Assembly: GCA_021234535.1 (NCBI GenBank)
Contig: CM037829.1
Location: 28,182,962-28,246,961 of the forward strand
Length of the DNA stretch: 64,000 nucleotides
Source of the DNA: Stichopus chloronotus
Lineage: Eukaryota > Echinodermata > Holothuroidea > Aspidochirotida > Stichopodidae
Direction of reading: 5' to 3'
Shown: piece by piece, positions 12,723 through 25,700 of the stretch
Numbering within the stretch: the first letter of the stretch is position 1
Layout: each line of letters starts with the position of its first letter
Position numbers and translations under genes: made by a program
The notes under the pieces: model-generated
The model's database searches: none
Told to the model about the DNA's origin: nothing
The model's input: the letters and a program-made list of their open reading frames with translations, nothing else

Positions 12723-13838
12723 TTGGTGCAAACAATACCACCCTATATCGCACCAAGATACATAAACCATAATCCATTGCAGGGAGTGTTACGAAGTCAA
12801 CATATTGTAAATAAGACACAAACCAAGAAATTTCTATTTGCAGCATACCCATGCCTTGCCAGTAATGGACCGCAGCTGTCATCTCATGGGGGTCGTTCAA
12901 ATGCCCTTTTTGAATGGTTGCCAACTCGTAAGACTTCTTTTTTGTTGTTGGAAGTTGTAGATTTGTCAACCGTTCTCCAATCCGTAATCCTGAGCTTCAT
13001 AACGTTCATGTTTGGATAAATCTGTTAATAGGTACAGATAAAATGGTGAGAAATAAATTGGTTTTCTTGGCCAGGGAGTAGTTGATTTCGAGATTTCTGT
13101 TAGTGTGTCATCATTTGCATAGAATCGTTTAAGTAAAACGAGCAAAATCCCAGCGAGGTCTTGTGGCTTATCGTCTTGATGATGAGAACACTGATAAAAT
13201 GCTAAGCAAGACAAGCGTTCCTTCAGACGTCATAGAGTACTTGACAAAATGGAGTGAGGTAAATACTGACTGGAAAGTACCGCCATAGAATACAATGACA
13301 TGTGACCGTCGATATTTCATCACACTGCATACAAGAGGAAGAGAATCGACAAAGCGAGAACGTATCGGAATGACTTCCCAACAAAAATGATAGACAAAGT
13401 TGCACTGGATCTGTGAAATGGTGTCGAATTGGTATCGACTGGTGAGGCAGTCGATCTGCGTATTAACTAGCCAAATTCCTATGGTTGAACCAGTGGGTTG
13501 GTGAAATCAATGAAGTCTGATTTGACACTCACTGAAATCAAGCTGTGGAACATGCGATTGGTGGTGTTTCTATGCGGTCGTTGAGTTATCTTCAGAGTTG
13601 ACTGGTGCAAGGTGTCAATAGATGGTGCTGTGGCTGACAAACTGCAACCATGACAGTTCCGCGCCCTAACATCAAGGATGTTCAGATCTCTCACATGTGT
13701 GCCTTTTGAACATCTTAGGTTTTATGATTTCATAAGTTCGTTTGATTGTTTCAAGCAGCGGAATATAAAATGAAGATAATGTATTGTTTCTGAAATGGTA
13801 ATTAAAGCATGTGCAGACCAACAGGAGACCCCCCTCCC
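12723..13838. other. Region between RT relic and minus-strand open stretch
   Basis: Short open frames on both strands (for example minus strand 12966-13214 and 13479-13694) but no recognisable domain and no continuous frame. Probably further decayed mobile-element sequence. Confidence 0.4.
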
Positions 13839-14473
13839 TTCAAATTACGTCATAACGTATCATACGACCCAGTGAGGGCGCTAGAAAGAAAAATGTCTCC
13901 CTTGTAAGGGCTGTATTTTGGCATGCACTGGATGAGATCAACGTCAAATGGACACTCTCCTGGAGAGAGGTAATGAAGTGTTACGTCACGATCGTTGGTT
14001 ACCTGTGGTCTTCCAATGATTTGTGTATCTGAGTCGTGGCTTCGGTTCTGACGGAAGGAACTGTTTGCTGAAGAATTTTTGGTTTCATCGAGTAATCGAG
14101 TGATAATAAAACCACTAGCGATGACATCTGCAGATTTTTCGTTTGCAATCGATGATGTTTGGCGTTAGTTTGCTGTGTTCTGAGATGGAGACTTCTGGTG
14201 GTGTGGAACTTTTCGGAAGTAAATTACTGCTGTAGAATTTCGCGGAATAGCTGTTTCTTCCACAGTGGTATTTGCAAGAGATCTAGGCAGATGATCTCTA
14301 TCTTTTCGGTGAAAGCTTTGAGTTTGGACATCTGGTGTTCGTATCCCAGAGAAGGAAAGAGTCGAGTGACTGGAGTAGCTCTGAAGTTGACTCTTAATGG
14401 AGGAAGATAGACTCGTTGAATGTGACGTCAGGGAGTCGTTGATAGAAGGTTCCACCTCCACATCACGTGACTT
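13839..14473 (-). pseudogene. Minus-strand open stretch with one internal stop, unidentified
   Basis: On the minus strand one frame runs from about 14473 to about 13839 with a single stop near 14165. The upper part is rich in Ser and Thr (positions 14461-14168); the lower part includes VTLHYLSPGECPFDVDLIQC and a KYSPYKGDIFLSSALTGSY stretch. I do not recognise a family. It lies 1.1 kb past the reverse-transcriptase relic in opposite orientation. It could be a degraded mobile-element protein or a chance open frame. Confidence 0.3.
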
Positions 14474-17040
14474 TTAAGAACTAGCAAATGATAAAATTGC
14501 TCTCTTCCAAATCTCAGGTCTATATGGGAGATAAAAGAGATGAAACGATTGTTTAAGTTCCATGAAAATTTAAGTAATATATTTGTTAGTGCATTAATAA
14601 GTAAAACGCTCGACAGCGCTTTACCTTGAGAGTGTCTTTTAAACGATGAGAAAAGGTTTGAGGAAATTAAAATATAAGAAGTATCAAACAAGGTACTTCC
14701 AGTTATTACTTAAAGCATAAAAAAGACCTGGATGAAATTTCAAAGGAAAAAAAAAGAAATATAAAAAAATGGTGCTTTACCTACGGCTGATACCTACGGA
14801 TTTAATAAGTCAGAGATTGATGGTTTCATTAGATTACTTCCGGATGCCATGATCATCAAGGAAGTGTGAAAAGGTAATCAAGTTAATTGCAATTAATAGC
14901 ATAATACTAGTGTTACATATTACTGAAAAAATAACTATTCAATTAATAACGTAAATTGTCCATCTACTTTTGGTTGTTGCATACTTCTGATATTTTCTGT
15001 CACATGCACTCCGATAACAAAGAAATCTAAGTACAAGTGTTTTAAAAGGTACAAAAAGTAAACCGTACACATGTAAAATACGTCACTCACATATATTAAC
15101 ACCAATATCAACAAAGTAAAGCAGGGTTACAGATGGTGAAGAGAGCATGGACCTCTTTGATAAACTTAATTTCAAAATAATAATTTTGGGAAATGATGTA
15201 GAGCATATTCCTTTGAATCGATTCCAAAGTGTTTGCAGAGTCTGTGCTCGGCTATGACATTTAAGATATCATAGAATACATTATATGGCAAATAATGATA
15301 ATTCCATTAGAATCATGAGTCGATCAGTGCGTTCGTAACGCCAGCACAGCCAGGAGACGGGATGCGATTCCAATGTAAAAGTGACCTGCAACGTATATTC
15401 ATCAAACAATATCAAAAACACTTATTTGCCTTATCTTTTTTATGTTAATAGCAAACATGTTACTCATAGAGAAATTTTTAGTTTCTTCTAAAGTATGACC
15501 TAAAAGTTTGCAAAACATTACTAAACTCTGTTACTAGTATGTCTTTGATGGCGCCTGCATGGTACAATTTTAGTAAGAAAAGACAACATTTCTTTTGTTT
15601 ATAGGAGTAGTTTTCTCAGATGCAATAATTAATTGTACTCCTTTTTGCTCTTTTCTTGATAATGATTGACCCCAAGATTTCTTACTAAACATGTGTTGTG
15701 CATTACAACCGTCCGTCCTTTGAAAATTCATTTTCTATGGATTACTGAATCCAGACAACACCAAAATACAGTACAATGAGCAAGACACATGATAAATTAT
15801 TACTGCAAAGTTTTTACTAATTTTATTAGTTCATGGTGTTTGTTAGGTGATTGACTCATGATACACCCAGTCTAGGTCACGTTGTGACTATACCGCATGT
15901 TATCAGAATGCAGATATAGAAGTACAAGGTATTTGTGCCCTTTTTAACAACTTAAGATTATTTTTACTCGATTTTATTGGATCTCAGTGCGATCTTTCAC
16001 TTAACTGGCCGAAGGGGTAACAGTAAGTCTCAGTATTGACATCTCAGTATGAGATATCACATCATGGCGTTATAAAGGAACATGGAAGTTACGATGGACG
16101 GTCTATTATCTGAAACCAATATGTTTGTCACTCATAGTTATCCACAAAAAGAAGTTAAAAGATATGTTTACTAGCCACTACTCACGATAGAGTTTAGTCA
16201 GAAGTATATACCAATAACTGTGTGAAATCACATAGTGTGCCGTCTAATTGACAGAGAGCAAGATATTGTTTAATTATATTCTCAACATTAAATGACGTTT
16301 GAACTAATACATAATGACCGATGCAGCATGTTACATCAACACGTTTGACAAAATCACGGTATCTTTTTCTTAAAAAAAGTAGCTAACTGTCAACTTCGTA
16401 GACACAAAATGTTTGTGGAGTAGTTACGTACTAGAAGTATTGAGTTGAGCACTTGTTTTGAAGCAATTGTGAAATGATATGTCGCTCACTGGACAATATG
16501 GGAAGTGTTCGCATCGCAACGCAAAGTAGAACTGAACTGTAATCGTCACAGTAAACACAACATTAAGTTTACTGTTCCGTAATCTCTGTGACGTCACGAC
16601 AAACAGAAGCAATAAACAAAATTACCATAGGTGAATGGCGCACGTTCTTACAAGTAATCCGTTTTAACTATTTTACTTGAATGCAACGTGAGACCATAAG
16701 TCACGCGCATGAAGCCAACCATCGTAATTAAAGTTATGTTCACAGTCTATGTTTACATCGATACTTTATCAGATACCATGGCAACGTTAAAGTTGCGTTC
16801 GTGTAGATAAATTCTGAACTGCCCAATGACGCACACTTGATCTACACTGTGCGCTCATATACTACATCAATAATTGCGTTTAAATTTGGCATACTGGCTA
16901 CCACTGCACCTGTCCAGAGGTGTGTTATTGATACGCGCACACGACCCGTCGTTACAACTGTTGTGCAACGGACGCCTGACCGTCAAAGCAGAGAGACGCG
17001 CATATCAGTGAGAAAGCTGTGTGCAATTTTCACTTCGACT
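14474..17040. other. No gene seen
   Basis: AT-rich with no repeats of note. The 15-base word TGAAGCCAACCATCG at about 16710 also occurs at about 9078, hinting at a shared dispersed repeat. Confidence 0.55.
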
Positions 17041-17640
17041 TGAACGAAGTTTAGTCGAAGTAATGTAGTCCCCAGAGCAGTTTGTGCAGTCATGCGTACC
17101 GATTAGTGTGTTCGGGGCCCTTTCGACGGCGATTTCTAGGCCGTTGCGGAAGCTACGGAGCTGAAATTTTGTGGACGGGTGGACCGTGTACGGCGGCGTG
17201 CATCTGTAACATTTGGCGGGGATCGGCGATTTAGTTTTCTCGCTCGCGATCATTCTTCATTTTTTCGCCAAAAAGCCTACTCCTCCCAGGGTTTTCGGAG
17301 TTACCTCTTGAAATTTTGCACACTGTTAGAAGGGCCTTTCGTGCACAAAAGTTGTACTTTTTAAGCGAAATTCGGTAAAGTGGCGTTTTTCTGGACCGGT
17401 TGGGCTCCGAAATGGACCCTTTCGGAAAGTGGCCAATTTCTCTTGAAGAAGGCAAAAACTCGACAATTAACTAGTCTCATTTTGATTTTACACTTGTTGT
17501 AAAGGTCGTCCGTGAATTTGGTGAGAATTGATTGCGAAACCGTGGAGAAAATGCGAAATGAAATTCGCCTGTTTGTGTCCAAAATCCAGTTTCTATTATT
17601 TTCGATCTCCTCGCCAAGCGTGGTTTGGTATAGCAGCGTG
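17041..17640. other. CpG-rich block upstream of NUP85
   Basis: I count roughly 40 CpG in 600 bases, clearly denser than the flanking sequence. No open frame gives a recognisable protein. It may be an unmethylated promoter island of a transcript not visible here, or a CpG-rich repeat. Confidence 0.5.
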
Positions 17641-19561
17641 GATTAGTCGTGCTTTGTGGCTGTGATGTACGGTAGCTTTGTGTGCCATAATTTTCTTACG
17701 GTAGTCAACGTGTAATACGCAAGCCGGGTGTCTTTGATGCAGAGCATGCAGTCTACTTGTTTGTCATGCCTAGTTCAGTGGAAACCATTAAGGATAATGG
17801 TTGAAGATGGAGTATTTTCGTTGATACTAACAACGAAACCGGCCCGTATAAAGAGTTAGTTTTAAATTTTACATGAATTAATTTAATTTTTCCCAGTATT
17901 TTACATGGTTACGTATTTTGGTCGTGATGGTTGATTATAATTAATGACAATTTTCCATGCAATATATGATACACCCTTTATCACCATTTGGTATAAACTA
18001 ATAGCAAATATGAATATGCAAAAAGCTGTTGTTGACTGCTAAATTTGAAGGGGGTATTTTGTACTCACTTTTACAAGAATAAAAAAGTATGGCTTCGAAA
18101 CGTTCCAAATTAAAACTTTAATGTGATCTTGTATTATGTCTCGATGATGACTGCCTTCAGAAAATCCGCTAATTTTAAGAAACTGTTGCTAAGTTGAATG
18201 CCGTCTTTAGTCGAAGTTTGCGTCATTGACGCTCTAGTTCAAAATGCTATTTTCGAGGAAACTAAAAATAGTGCACCATTTTAAGGTCACTTATGAGGGA
18301 GAATGAAAGTAAGACTAGCTCAATGGCAGCGCTAATCATCAATACACAAAATACGGATTTTTGAAGGGTTCCCGAACGATTAACCCCCTAAGAGAATTCC
18401 CCCTGACAATCCCCCCCCCCCCCCCAAATCATTCCTTAAACCTCATCCTTTTCCTGCAGGGATTGTCATGCAAGAGTTGTCCTAGATGAAATTTCAGGTG
18501 GAATTGTGGAATGCGGGAAGTTGCGATGGGAGGTTGTCCAAGGAGAAATTTTGCAGGGGGAAGTTGTATGGTGGGGTGGGGGGGGGGGAGGCGCGTAGTT
18601 ACTTGCGTGTCACGCTTTGGAGACTTCGAATTACATCTATCGAGTTCGTATTGACAAAAATGTTGACAAAAATTTGGTAAGAAGCGATAAATTGAAAGAA
18701 ATTTGAACGTAAGATTTCCAAGGCTTTTTTTTATGAAGGCTTCAAGCGATACCAGTTTACGGGAAATTAACCCGAATTTTCAGTCTTTCCGGGATTTTTT
18801 TTTTGGGGGGTCTGACTTCCTTCTCCCCTTCTCGTGCGCCCATGTTCATAGTTGGTACTTCGGACGGATTTTCCTAATTATGCTTTCTTTTTGACGATTT
18901 AAGAATTGCTGGAGTCATCCACGTATTAGTAGGCCTACTTTGCAGTGACGCCACAAGGGTTGTTTTAGCGGGGGGGGGGGGGGGGGACGTTCGACGGGTC
19001 CCGGAGCAGTTTTGTTTCTAGGGGGCCATGAAACATAAATGAGGGGGCCTGAAAGAGTATGGTGATAAGGAAATACAGTATGCCTTTACTGAAGTGGCCA
19101 CCCAGGTATTTGGTCCAGGGGTCGACCGAAAATTGTGGAACGCTACAGCGGAGATCTACCACCAGTTGGAGAAGAGCGTACCTTCAATTTTTTTCGTAAA
19201 AATGATCCCCTAGATTACCTGAGATAGTCCTTCCAGTGCTCAGCAAAGTTGTCCCATTGGAAATGGCACTGCCGGTGGTATTAACTTGAGTAGAAAACTC
19301 TTTTCTTCACATATATGAAAGTTTTTTGCTACAAAAGTCTGATAAAATGTTTGTAAATGTTCTGATGAAGAATGAACTTGCTTGAATTTTGAAACATGAG
19401 TATGGGCAACACCATGTTTCCCTGGGTGATGCGGAGGGCGCTAAAAGACCACTCACTGGTTTGCATTTTCTTTTACCTTTTTACATTTTCTCATTGTTTG
19501 TCGTCCTATCATTTCTTTATTTTTCTTGTATGTAATTACCCTCTGGCCCGTCTAGGGAGGG
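17641..19561. other. No gene seen; homopolymer C and G tracts
   Basis: C15 at 18411-18425, a G-rich stretch around 18569-18589 and G17 at 18970-18986. No supported gene. Confidence 0.55.
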
Positions 19562-19761
19562 GCGACTTCACCGCCCACACTCCCTCTTTGTTATTGCCAC
19601 TGCAACTTGCCTTTTATGTACCATCGGGCCACAGTCCGTTGTCATTATATCCTATTGCGTGTCACAGTGCCCTTTTCAACGTGACAGCAGCTGCTCGAAG
19701 AGGCTTCTACCTTCGACGTGACGAGACAGTCCGTTGTTCGAAGTTCAGAGTACATGTGAAA
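19562..19761 (+). promoter_or_regulatory. NUP85: Probable NUP85 5' flank / 5' UTR
   Basis: About 200 bases of mildly GC-richer sequence directly before the proposed start codon. No convincing TATA box; the transcription start cannot be placed. The call rests only on position. Confidence 0.35.
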
Positions 19762-19794
19762 ATGGCAACACACCGGCGGGAAATTCCCGAGTTT
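19762..19794 (+). CDS. NUP85: NUP85 coding exon 1
   Basis: Proposed start codon and 11 residues ([11 protein letters not shown]) followed by a strong GTAAGT donor, phase 0. It is short and not conserved with the human N-terminus, so support rests on frame, donor quality and position upstream of exon 2. The 5' end of the transcript is unknown. Confidence 0.65.
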
Positions 19795-22700
19795 GTAAGT
19801 GCCACCAATTTCTTAGGTTAAATCTTCTTATTATCGTTTTAATTTTTATTTATGAACACAAAATGGGATGAACCTGCTCGATTTTCTTTAAATTAAAGTT
19901 TTGCTTTTTGTAGCTCTTCAACTGAATATGGTAACTTTGCATTTACGAGGTACGGTAATTGTACATTGATACATAATTGTCATCGTCGATACCAGTTTCA
20001 CGAAATTTTGGCAGCGACTCTTCACGCAGTTGGCCTACAGGCTAAAGTATTCATCTAATCAAGTGTACTCATCTGTGGGTCATCAAACGAATGAAAAGAA
20101 AATCCAATGGGAAACGGGGAAGGGAGTCAAACAAGACTCATTTTACCTCCCATTCCCATAACATCGTCAGTCTGTCCGCAGTAAGAAAATCCTTGAACTT
20201 CACGCCATTTCTGCAGTCCTCTCAACTAGTAATAGTGGAATACTGGTGTAGCCGGGGGGGGGAGGCAATTATCCCCACAAAAACGTCTCTCCACAACTGC
20301 AAGCCCCCCTCCCCACAACTGCAAGCCCGCTCACTGCCACTGACGATCTTGTCCAAACAGGTAATAATGGTAGGCTCTGGCTTAGGAAGATTTCTGTTTT
20401 GAAAAACTGCAATTTATCCGAATACTGTACAGCAACTCCACTTGTAATTTTGGTGAAACTTGGATAGGTTGAAACATGCTTACCTGAGAATTTTATGACA
20501 CAATTATTCAATGGTCCTGGATTAATGGTCATGGGATCCTGGATTAATGATACCCAAAAGGGGTATTCAGAGGAATTGAAATTGGTCACCCATGTCCATT
20601 CACTATCACAGTATCAGTATCACGCAACGTACTGAGTTTGTTGCCAATTGTAAATTTTAAGTGTCTATCAAGAAAGAATTATTACCCTCTCTACCATACA
20701 AAGGTGGATACAGGACCAAAATAGATGCAAACTATAGTGATCAGACTGAGTATGACAGTCAGAGTATGACAGTCTAACTCTGAATAACATGTTTAAATCT
20801 GAACAGGTGAAACATTTGAAATGGTTCATTAATCATCAATATTAGTGAAAATCAAATTTGACGACCTTATACATTTGACAATCTGTTACCTAGGCATTGA
20901 TTTTTGGGTAAGTTTACCATATTTCTCCTATGTAAAAGTGGAACAAATAACTTTTTCAGACTCAAATGGGGAGGTGGTCACCCTTGCTTCCCAAAATGTC
21001 CCTTTTTTTGGGGGGGGGGCCATGTTCTAGGCCATGTTGCTGAAGGTGTGAAGGGACTTGCTTAGTTTACGATGCAGATACAGCAATCACATTGAAGTAA
21101 GTTAATTTTTACTGCATAATTATGACGGAAAAATTATCCATGCACAATATAACTGCAGTAGGCATGTTGCTTTCGCTAAAATCAAGATAATTTGTCTTTT
21201 GGCTGGGACAGTTCCATCTTATCAGGACGGATGGTAACCCTATTTTTGGTGCGATTCAAACATGTCCCCCACTTTTTGGAGGTGAGAGTTCACTATACAC
21301 ATTTGTTCCACTCTACATTTCTAGCCTGAAATTAAAAAGAAAATTTTTCCCAGTGGAAGTGTAAATTTCCTAAGTTGCCATCTAAAAAATATAGAAAATT
21401 TAGCTGAAATTAATTAGGCCAGACAGACTTGGAAGTGCCATTTCGTGCAATCTGAGAAGTATTTTGGTACGCTTGGTATGCTACACATCAACTAAGGGTG
21501 GTACTCCGCTCCTAAGGAGGGACCCTATATATAGAGAAAGCATGCAACCCTGATCAATGGATGCTGTTTCCCCCACTTCAACCATTTGCTCAAAGTCTGC
21601 TTATGCCAGTGGGAGCAAACAAGGTGGTGGGGTGGGGGGCTATATTCAACCCCCAATATTTGCCATGTGCTTCAGAAATGAAAGAGTTTGCATGCAGTAG
21701 TTCAATAACGATTCTTGTATTATCTCACTCAACCCTTCTGATATGTAATTGATTGTATTTTATAGAGTGATTTTTTTCCCTCATAAATTGCAAAATCATT
21801 TGTATGTTAAAGTGGGCTTAAGATTATGCACAAAGATTCAGTAACTACTCGAGCATGGTACTGTAGTTACTTCACAAGGACACTCCTGTAACTTGAAGAT
21901 GTACTGTAGTATTCAGTAGATTGTACGGTTTAGTACCAATGTGTTCGACACTTTCTTTATTCTTTAGTATCAAGGCTACATGTAGTACAGTATACAGTAA
22001 GCATTTGCGCCAACGTCCAATTGGTTAGGGCTTTTGAACCAACACCATCGCCAGGTTTTTCATACTTCGGGTGCACAGTGCTTTTCATACTTACCGAACG
22101 TCTGAAAACATGTGACGTCAGATATTTACATATTAAAAGGTAATTTTTAATGTAATTTTAAAATGTGCATTTGTTTACTATCCTTTGTTTACGTATAACC
22201 TGATTGGTCAACGAAGCACATGAAATCACGGACACCGGAACCTGCCTAGCAGTGTGAAGTATAACGGCAGTATGAGCGAGTTGCTGTCAGCGTAGTACGA
22301 AAAACCTGGCGATAGTGTTGGTTCAAAAGCCCTAACCCGTCCAATTAGTTAACGGCATTCTTAATTTACTGTAGTGTCTCGAATTTCTGTACAGTTGTGT
22401 ACAGTACTCCTTTTCTCTGGAAAGTGGTAACTGGTAGCCACATCAATTTTAGCACATATCAATCACTTGCTGACAAAATTGAGTTGTTTTGCAGACAAAG
22501 CTGTGATGAGATTAGGCATCCCACCTCCACTAAAATTTAAAAACATGTACGGTAATTAATGTTGCTTCTGTTGCCATGACATGTTAAGCCCTTACTAACT
22601 GAGAAATGCTCTGTGAGGCTGTTTCCTATTTTCCATAACAGAAGTTCATTTAAATGATGGGATAGCAATCATAGCACATGGAAAGCAGTGGCTACAGCAG

Positions 22701-25700
22701 TTACTGTAGGCCTATGTCAGATCTGTATTGTTTGTCGTAGATTCTTGAGGTCCAAGTTACAGTAGTTGTACATGTAACCCGTTGATTCACAGGTGGTACC
22801 CGTCCAAGGCAGCAAAGACAACTTGCTGAGTTCCAGATGGGGACAAGGACATCAATTGATGGTCTTCTCTGGAGATGGAAAAAGCAGATACCTGTCTGGA
22901 GAAGGTACAATACTCTACTGGTTTAAATCATACTAATTAATCACACTGTCAGATTTTTTTTTCTCAAGTGCCATGAACAGTGGCGGACCAAGGAAATGAG
23001 AAATGGCCAAAAAAAAGTCATACAGTGCAGTTGCATCCACCACCTGGATGCTTTTAAAACTGCCACACACAATTTCCATATATTCCCCCAAAACTTTCTT
23101 TGTTTATTTGTTTGAAAATGGGTAGGCATGCACCAAATAAATGTAGTTTAATAATCGTTCATTTGGTGAAACAACTGCATTTCATGGTATACACATGTAC
23201 AGTATTAAAGCATTACACTAGGGCTCTATCACTCACATTACATGTGGTTGTTACGTTGATGTGTCTGACAACAATTCTGTTTCTTTTGTCTCTTCATTTT
23301 ATTTCAATTCACAATTACATGCATGAAAATAATGAATAATTAATGAACAATTGAACAAAAACGAAAATCTGTAAGATATCACTATCTTCCAGATTGCAAA
23401 TCTATGATTTTCATTCTCTTGGCCTAATGGTTCAACAGTTTAGTCTGTACTGCATACACTTCACAAAATAATCTGTTTTGAAGCTGGATTCACTCTCCAC
23501 ACTGACAATTTTCATTGCAGTTCAGATGTTGAATACAATGTCAGTGATATCATTTGCAATGTACAAGAACTATTTAAATGTCTTGTCTCTTGTTCCCATT
23601 AAAGATGATGCACCTGTCAAACTTCCAGCACCCTCAGTTATCCATGATGTCAGGTGGCAAACAGACATGCACCTCCCAGCAACCAGAAAATTGGCAGCAC
23701 AGTCTCATGGTGAGAAAAAATATCGAAGTGCAGTATTAATAGTTATTACAAATTTCATCCTTGAACAAATGTCCAATTTGTCTCGAATAGTGAGCAATTT
23801 TAGTCCTACTTTACACACATAAAATATAGACGTTGGAATTTGGAATGTGATAGTTTGAGAGATCTTTTAAAGGTAATAGATATGCAGCTCTAGAAGGGTC
23901 GCAAACATACTGTGTATACAGAAGTGTATTCCAGTTGGTTTGTATTATTTGAAGTACCCTTGTAAGATATTCCATTTGTCACTCTATTGTCATCACAAAC
24001 CCAAAGGAAAAGAAAAAGAAAAAAAAATTACAATGCATGAGTGTCAAGTAAATTTAAATTACGTGATGAATTGATTAAATATTCTAAACTTTTTAAGCCG
24101 CTCATAAATACTTTAATTTCTTTAAACAGTACCGCAGTTTCATTACTGGTTTGGCAGATTTATCATGTTTTGCATAAATCTGACAAATAGATGTCTTACT
24201 AACAAACACAGAATTACAAGTTGTTGCCATTGTGACTGCGGTGACATTCGTCAATTGATGAGGATCAAAGGTACCACACTCAAAATGTCACACTTAATTT
24301 CTTTCATGTACTGATACTAATACTTTGTAAGTAATTGAAAAGCTGACTTCGCCATACTCTGTTTTGCAACTTGTTTTTCCTCAGAGATATTTACATCCCT
24401 TCAAAAACACACAGCAGACTCCACAGATGGTACCAAAAAGCCACAGTAAGTTGATACAGTACATATTCAGGAAGACCAGCCATGTTGCACTTAAAGAGGG
24501 TAGAGGTCAAAGACATAATGTGAGCAATTACTGTCGTTTGATACAATAAAAAAATTAAGAGAGAGAGAGAGAAAAAAATACAGGAGTTAACACGATTTTG
24601 ACTCTTTGACCTCTGGTGACTCCAAATGACAAAAGCATTGCTGGGGGAAATTATCGGGGTGGGCGGGGGTCAGGTGCAGGAATTTGTCCAAGTGGAAGTT
24701 GTTTTCTTTAGGCCACCTACGAAACTTTGACAGCTATAAAAAGTGAAAATTATATTTCATTAAATTTTCTTTTTCTTGCCTGTTGACTACTCAAAGACAG
24801 GTTCTGTTGCTCAGCTGTCGGAATTTTTCTTCTTTACATGTCTGATATTGGTAGAAAAGTGACTATTTCACAGACCGTTGTTCGCTGGACAACAATGACA
24901 TACAGTTTGTGTTCTGCATTAGGAAATTGATTGCCTCCAAAATGTCCAAACTGTTTTGTTCTTAAAAAAAAAATGTGCAACATAATCATTAAAGTAAAAT
25001 GAAGTTTACTGTGTCCTTTTTGTTTTTAATTTAAATTTGGCTGTTTTTAGCACCTCTTCTCTGGTCTACAGGTCATCTGTTGTCTTTTATTTTCTTTGTC
25101 AGGCTGGTGAAGTTCAGTCGTAGATACAGAGTTGCCATCATGGAGTGCATCGAAGACCTCAGAAAAGCTGTTTCTGGTAAATCTCTTGATGGGGAATATT
25201 CCACTCACAGTTTACAGGGGATCTATTATGAACAAGAATATTTTATTAACCGCAGGCTCTTTAAATCCTACTCCAGTGTCTTGTTCATAGCTAAAGATAT
25301 TTCTATTTAAAGAGGGACTGCTTTGGTCAAGAAAGATTTCAAGGTGCCTGGTGGTTGCAAAATCTACAGTGACCCTTGACTAATACCACCAAATGTCCTT
25401 TTTTTTGTTTGAATTTTTTTTTAAAAAAAGCACAACAGAAGTTTGTGTAGAAATCTATAACTCCAAATGGAATTTGCCATATGGTTTTCATTGATAAAGA
25501 AGAGGAGCTAATTTATGTCATCCTAGTCTTTATCAGTAAGTCCCTTTAAATACCTGTCTTGAATTCATAAGTTTTGTTCATGAAAAAAAAAAAAAAAGAA
25601 GACTGATCACCAAAACATATTGGACTGGTGTTAGAGGACACCATTGTTTTTAGAGTCTGTATATACTTGTGCTTATGGATAAGGCATAGAGTTTGTCATA

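Noticed and set aside
19396..19761. Longer open frame (from 19396) upstream of and overlapping the proposed NUP85 start
   Set aside because: It is in the same frame as exon 1, but the upstream part shows no NUP85 similarity and would add over 120 residues, far more than the family N-terminus; kept as 5' flank.
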